DNA of 64,000 bases from Burkholderiales bacterium (GTDB lineage: Bacteria > Pseudomonadota > Gammaproteobacteria > Burkholderiales > SG8-41), in assembly GCA_019635015.1 (NCBI GenBank), contig JAHCAG010000010.1, positions 48,993-112,992 of the forward strand. The letters are read 5' to 3'. This document shows, piece by piece, positions 61,042 through 64,000 of this stretch (positions are counted from its first letter, which is position 1; the number at the start of each line of letters is the position of its first letter). The position numbers were made by a program, and so were the translations under genes. The notes below the pieces were generated by a model. That model saw only the letters and a list, made by a program, of their open reading frames with translations, searched no databases and had not been told where the DNA came from.

Positions 61042-61881
61042 GCCATTCTCTGCGGACAGCAGCCAGAGCAGGGCATCGAGCCCGCTGTGGTTGATCGCAT
61101 AGGTCGTCTGCTCGCGCACCACCGGCTTGGCGCGGTAGGCGAAGCTGACGCCGCATTCCGCCATGAACTTCAGGTCGTTGGCGCCGTCGCCGATGCCGGC
61201 GATCTGTTCACGCTTCAGTCCGAGTTCAGCCGCAATCTTCAGCAGCGCCGCGCGTTTGGCATCGGCATTGACGATGCCGCCGGTGACATTGCCGGTCAGC
61301 CTGCCATTGCTGATTTCCAGCACATTGGAATGCGTGTAGTCGAGCTGCACGCGTGATTTCAGGCGGTCGGTCATGAAGGTGAAGCCGCCGGACACCAGCA
61401 ATGTCCTGATGCCGGCGCGGCGCACCGTTTCCAGCATGCGTTCCGCGCCGGGTGAAAACTTCAGCCGTTCGTCGTAGACCCGCTGCAGCGCCGATTCGTC
61501 GAGCCCCTTCAGCAGGGCCAGGCGTTCGCGCAGGCTCTGGTCGTATTCGATTTCGCCGCGCATCGCGCGTTCGGTGATTTTGGCGACCTCGGACTTGATG
61601 CCGACCATGTCGGCGAGCTCATCGATGGTTTCCATCGTGATCAGCGTCGAATCCATGTCCATCACCAGCAGGCGGAAGTCGCCGAGCCTGCGGCCCTCGG
61701 GCACAAAACCAAAATCAAGTTTCGCCGCTGCGCAATGTTCGGCGATGCCGGCGGCGGGTTGTGCGTCGCCCAGGCGGAACGCAGTGTCGGTGAGGCGGTC
61801 GATGGCGGAGGCGCCCGACAGTTTTGCCAGCGCCTTGAGGTCGCGGGTTTCGATGTCCGCGCCCTGGATCACGAGGTGCAT
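61039..61881 (-). CDS. serB: Phosphoserine phosphatase
   Basis: Last step of serine synthesis, 280 residues. The HAD nucleophile is D75 and the acid is D77 in DMDSTLI, motif II is LLVSGGF, and motif III/IV is GIGDGANDLKFM. The short N-terminal domain (about 1-65) is ACT-like. The start at 61881 gives family-like length; in-frame upstream sequence belongs to the next intergenic region. A TATAAT lies at 61907-61912 on its strand. The TAA stop is the right end of AT-rich element j. Confidence 0.97.
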   Translation of the reverse strand: MHLVIQGADIETRDLKALAKLSGASAIDRLTDTAFRLGDAQPAAGIAEHCAAAKLDFGFVPEGRRLGDFRLLVMDMDSTLITMETIDELADMVGIKSEVAKITERAMRGEIEYDQSLRERLALLKGLDESALQRVYDERLKFSPGAERMLETVRRAGIRTLLVSGGFTFMTDRLKSRVQLDYTHSNVLEISNGRLTGNVTGGIVNADAKRAALLKIAAELGLKREQIAGIGDGANDLKFMAECGVSFAYRAKPVVREQTTYAINHSGLDALLWLLSAENG

Positions 61882-61936
61882 GACGGCTTCCAGAAAAAGA
61901 GCCGCGATTATAGCGGAGGCTTCAGTGCCATCAGTG

Positions 61937-62740
61937 TCATGGCGTGATGATCCATGCGGCGATGCGCTTGACGACTTCGTTTTCGATGCCGTTGAAACCA
62001 TGGTAGGCACGGGCGCCGCAGGCATCGCCCGTGGTGTCGCCGCCTTCAACAACGACCAGTTCCTTGCGCGGCGGCGTGGTCAATCGGTCCATCAGTCGCG
62101 GCATGTCCCGCAGCAGGCAATAGCGGCAGGCATCATTGCGGTGATGCACCACCAGCACAGGAATGCGCAGGCGCTCAAGATCCATTTCCGGAACGGCACG
62201 GCTGTCGCGGTCGCTGAGCATGGTTGCAGTCAACACAATACCGTCGGGACCGCCTTCCTCCAGCGGCAGTTGCGTTGCGGCGTGGGCCACCGACTGTGTG
62301 CCGCGGCTGGTGCCGACCAGCCACACGGGGATTTTGGCCTGCTGGCGCAGCCAGGCGATTACCGCTTTGACATCGGCAACATGCTCGGCTGTCTGGCGAT
62401 TTCCGGACAGATAGGGATGGGATTTTTTGTCGGAGGGTACATCGATGACCACGGTCAACAAGCCTTCGGCAGCGAACAGTTCCCGTGAACGCACCAGGAA
62501 ATTCCCGCCGCGTGCAATGCTGCCATCGTCCTGTAACTGGATATTGCCGTTGCCGCCCGCAAAGAGCACGACTGCGGCCAGCGGCTTGTCCGGCTTGATC
62601 ACGAGTATGCGCTGGGTGACCCCGGGACGCGAGGGAACATCCACGGTCTGAGGTGTCGCAGCCTGCGCCACCAGGGCGCAGGCCAGCAGCGCAGCACCGA
62701 ATGCGCTGCGGCCATGCGTGGGATATGTGCCAAGTCTCAT
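61937..62740 (-). CDS. Secreted alpha/beta hydrolase
   Basis: 267 residues with a signal peptide (about 1-27, ending ALVAQA). The nucleophile elbow is VGTSRGTQS with S145, the acid is possibly D203 in VVHHRNDACRYC, and the histidine is near AYHGFNGIE (about 246-254). An oxyanion-like LFAGGNGNI (about 59-67) is present. The substrate is unknown. Family members of this kind are common in Burkholderiales. Confidence 0.82.
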   Translation of the reverse strand: MRLGTYPTHGRSAFGAALLACALVAQAATPQTVDVPSRPGVTQRILVIKPDKPLAAVVLFAGGNGNIQLQDDGSIARGGNFLVRSRELFAAEGLLTVVIDVPSDKKSHPYLSGNRQTAEHVADVKAVIAWLRQQAKIPVWLVGTSRGTQSVAHAATQLPLEEGGPDGIVLTATMLSDRDSRAVPEMDLERLRIPVLVVHHRNDACRYCLLRDMPRLMDRLTTPPRKELVVVEGGDTTGDACGARAYHGFNGIENEVVKRIAAWIITP

Positions 62741-62774
62741 GCCGGCGATGATACTCCGGCGTCGCGCAGCCAGT

Positions 62775-63353
62775 TCAGCGGTTGGGCTGCATGCCCAGCG
62801 CGTTGTTGATGCGGTTGTTCGAGTTGTAGATTGCGACGACCTGCACCGCCTCGAGGATCTCGACCTCCTTCAGGCCGGCCGCGCGCAGGCCGCCGATCAG
62901 CGTGGCGTCGACGTCACCGGCGTGCAGCGTCAGCTTCGAGGCGAACTCCGCCAGCGCATGCAGGCGCGGCGTCAGCGTGGCGCGGCGCCAGGCGAGTGCC
63001 AGCGTGTCAACAAGATGCGTATCCATGCCGTATTTTTTCAGTGCGCCACCATGCGACAGGATGCAGACCTCGCAGCGGTTCTCGACGCTGGTGATCAGCG
63101 CCAGGAATTCGCGCTCCACCGGGGGCAGTTCACCATCGTCCGATCGCATCAGCTTATCGAGGTAGCCCTGGTACAGCGCCAGCCGTCCCGGCCCGAAGGG
63201 CAGCCGCAGGAAGTTGCGCACGAAACCCAGGCGTTCCAGGCATTCCTGCTGCAGCTTGCGCACGGCCGGCTCGGGATTTTTCAGCTCGGGCAGGCGCAAC
63301 CAGGAAAAGCGTTTGCCCTTGGACGCTGTGGGTTTTTTTACGGCCTTGCTCAT
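62775..63353 (-). CDS. AhpD-like / carboxymuconolactone decarboxylase family protein
   Basis: 192 residues, peroxidase-related CMD family. The redox motif is C94-EV-C97 with H101 (ENRCEVCILSHGGAL), as in AhpD. The helical fold has a basic N-terminal tail. It may reduce peroxides or another thiol partner. It lies between a Bug receptor and a secreted hydrolase on the same strand. Confidence 0.88.
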   Translation of the reverse strand: MSKAVKKPTASKGKRFSWLRLPELKNPEPAVRKLQQECLERLGFVRNFLRLPFGPGRLALYQGYLDKLMRSDDGELPPVEREFLALITSVENRCEVCILSHGGALKKYGMDTHLVDTLALAWRRATLTPRLHALAEFASKLTLHAGDVDATLIGGLRAAGLKEVEILEAVQVVAIYNSNNRINNALGMQPNR

Positions 63354-63384
63354 GAAGGTTCTCCGGGATTAGCGGTGAGGTGGA

Positions 63385-64000
63385 TCACTCGGGCTGGATG
63401 CCCGCGGCACGCGCAACCTTGATCCATTTCTCGATTTCGCTGCGCGTGAACTGGTCGTATTCCTCGGGCGTGCTGCCGACCGGATCGGCGCCTTCTCCGG
63501 ACAGGCGTTCGCGCACCGCGGGATCCGACAGCGCAGTTTTCAGTGCACCGAGCACCCGGTCAATGGCCGGGCGCGGGGTGCCGGCCGGTGCAAAAAGGCC
63601 GAAGCCGGCGGTGACCACGAATCCCGGCACGCCGGATTCGATCATCGTCGGCACGTCGGCGGCGGCGGGGGAGCGTTTTTCGCCACCCTGGGCGATCATG
63701 CGCAGCCTGCCCGCGCGCGACTGGCCGATGATCGCCGGCATGCTGCTGATCAGCAGCTCGACGTGGCCGGCCATCGTGTCGGTCAGTGCCGGGCCCGCGC
63801 CCTTGTACGGCACATGGGTCATTTTGATCTGCGCCACCGAGCCCAGCAGTTCCGCGGACAGGTGGCCGATGCTGCCGCGGCCGGCGCTGCCGTAATTGAG
63901 TTGTCCCGGCTTCGACTTCGCCAGAGCGATCAGCTGCTTGGCGTTTTTCACCGGCAGCGAGGGGTGCACGACGATCGCGCTCGGCACGTCGGCGACCTTG
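63385..64000 (-). CDS. Bug-family tripartite tricarboxylate receptor (partial)
   Basis: The C-terminal 205 codons of a periplasmic receptor; the frame is open at the right edge, so the signal peptide and N-terminal lobe are outside. Visible family segments are SAIVVHPSLPVKNAKQLIAL, PGQLNYGSAGRGSIGHLSAE and MTHVPYKGAGPALTDTMAG. It is a paralogue of the receptor at 4.6-5.6 kb but clearly different in sequence. The AhpD-like gene follows 31 bases downstream. Confidence 0.93.
   Translation of the reverse strand, partial: KVADVPSAIVVHPSLPVKNAKQLIALAKSKPGQLNYGSAGRGSIGHLSAELLGSVAQIKMTHVPYKGAGPALTDTMAGHVELLISSMPAIIGQSRAGRLRMIAQGGEKRSPAAADVPTMIESGVPGFVVTAGFGLFAPAGTPRPAIDRVLGALKTALSDPAVRERLSGEGADPVGSTPEEYDQFTRSEIEKWIKVARAAGIQPE

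Overview
The window is a stretch of GC-rich bacterial chromosome. Gene order and family content point to a betaproteobacterium, probably Burkholderiales or a nearby unclassified lineage. The evidence is the familiar blocks grpE-dnaK, hrcA/nadK-recN, fur/bamE-dapB, carAB-greA-yhbY/rlmE-ftsH-folP-glmM, dapA-bamC, slyD/mutS and suhB/trmJ-cysE-iscR, together with two Bug-type tripartite-tricarboxylate receptors, which Burkholderiales carry in large numbers. No rRNA, tRNA, prophage, insertion sequence or CRISPR array was seen. Both ends cut genes: dnaK at the left (C-terminus missing) and a Bug receptor at the right (N-terminus missing).

Layout. 1-2 kb: dnaK and grpE, each with its own sigma-32-like promoter. 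2-7 kb: a hemerythrin-like protein, then a LysR regulator divergent from an SDR / Bug receptor / MmgE-PrpD cassette. 7-12 kb: hemH and hrcA, then nadK and recN, with a CIRCE-like HrcA operator between hrcA and nadK. 12-17 kb: a membrane GGDEF-EAL protein, an MgtC/DUF4010 membrane protein and fur. 17-30 kb: bamE-dapB, a secreted hydrolase, carAB-greA, yhbY/rlmE, ftsH-folP-glmM. 30-38 kb: a block entirely on the minus strand, made of pstSCAB (no phoU or phoB) and an arsenic operon gap-arsJ-arsR-arsC-acr3. 38-48 kb: dapA-bamC-MBL hydrolase, a Pro-Ala repeat lipoprotein, a ribosomal-oxygenase-like cupin with a partner gene, slyD, mutS and a TPR lipoprotein. 48-59 kb: suhB/trmJ-cysE, then a long iron-sulfur operon running iscR, NifS-type desulfurase, A-type carrier, sufB, sufC, sufD, sufS, sufU, nfu, Rieske ferredoxin. 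59-64 kb: a YdjM-like membrane protein, a small-protein/cytochrome c trio, serB, a secreted hydrolase, an AhpD-like protein and the partial Bug receptor.

Working together: the heat-shock genes show two control circuits (sigma-32 on grpE and dnaK, HrcA/CIRCE on hrcA). The iron-sulfur operon sits where an ISC operon normally lies and keeps an IscR-type promoter, but encodes SUF machinery with two cysteine desulfurases and no hscBA or fdx. The phosphate importer and the arsenic-export operon are adjacent and co-oriented.

The most unusual signal is between genes. (1) About ten copies of a ~30-bp AT-rich element lie in intergenic gaps. Its ends supply TAA stop codons to neighbouring genes in both directions. 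(2) Nine inverted-repeat elements have arms built from degenerate 7-, 8- or 9-bp tandem units. One has expanded into 14.6 perfect heptamers before recN, and two interrupt the suf operon. Several run up to the start codon of the next gene, which then lacks a recognisable Shine-Dalgarno sequence. These are the best candidates here for something not yet described.
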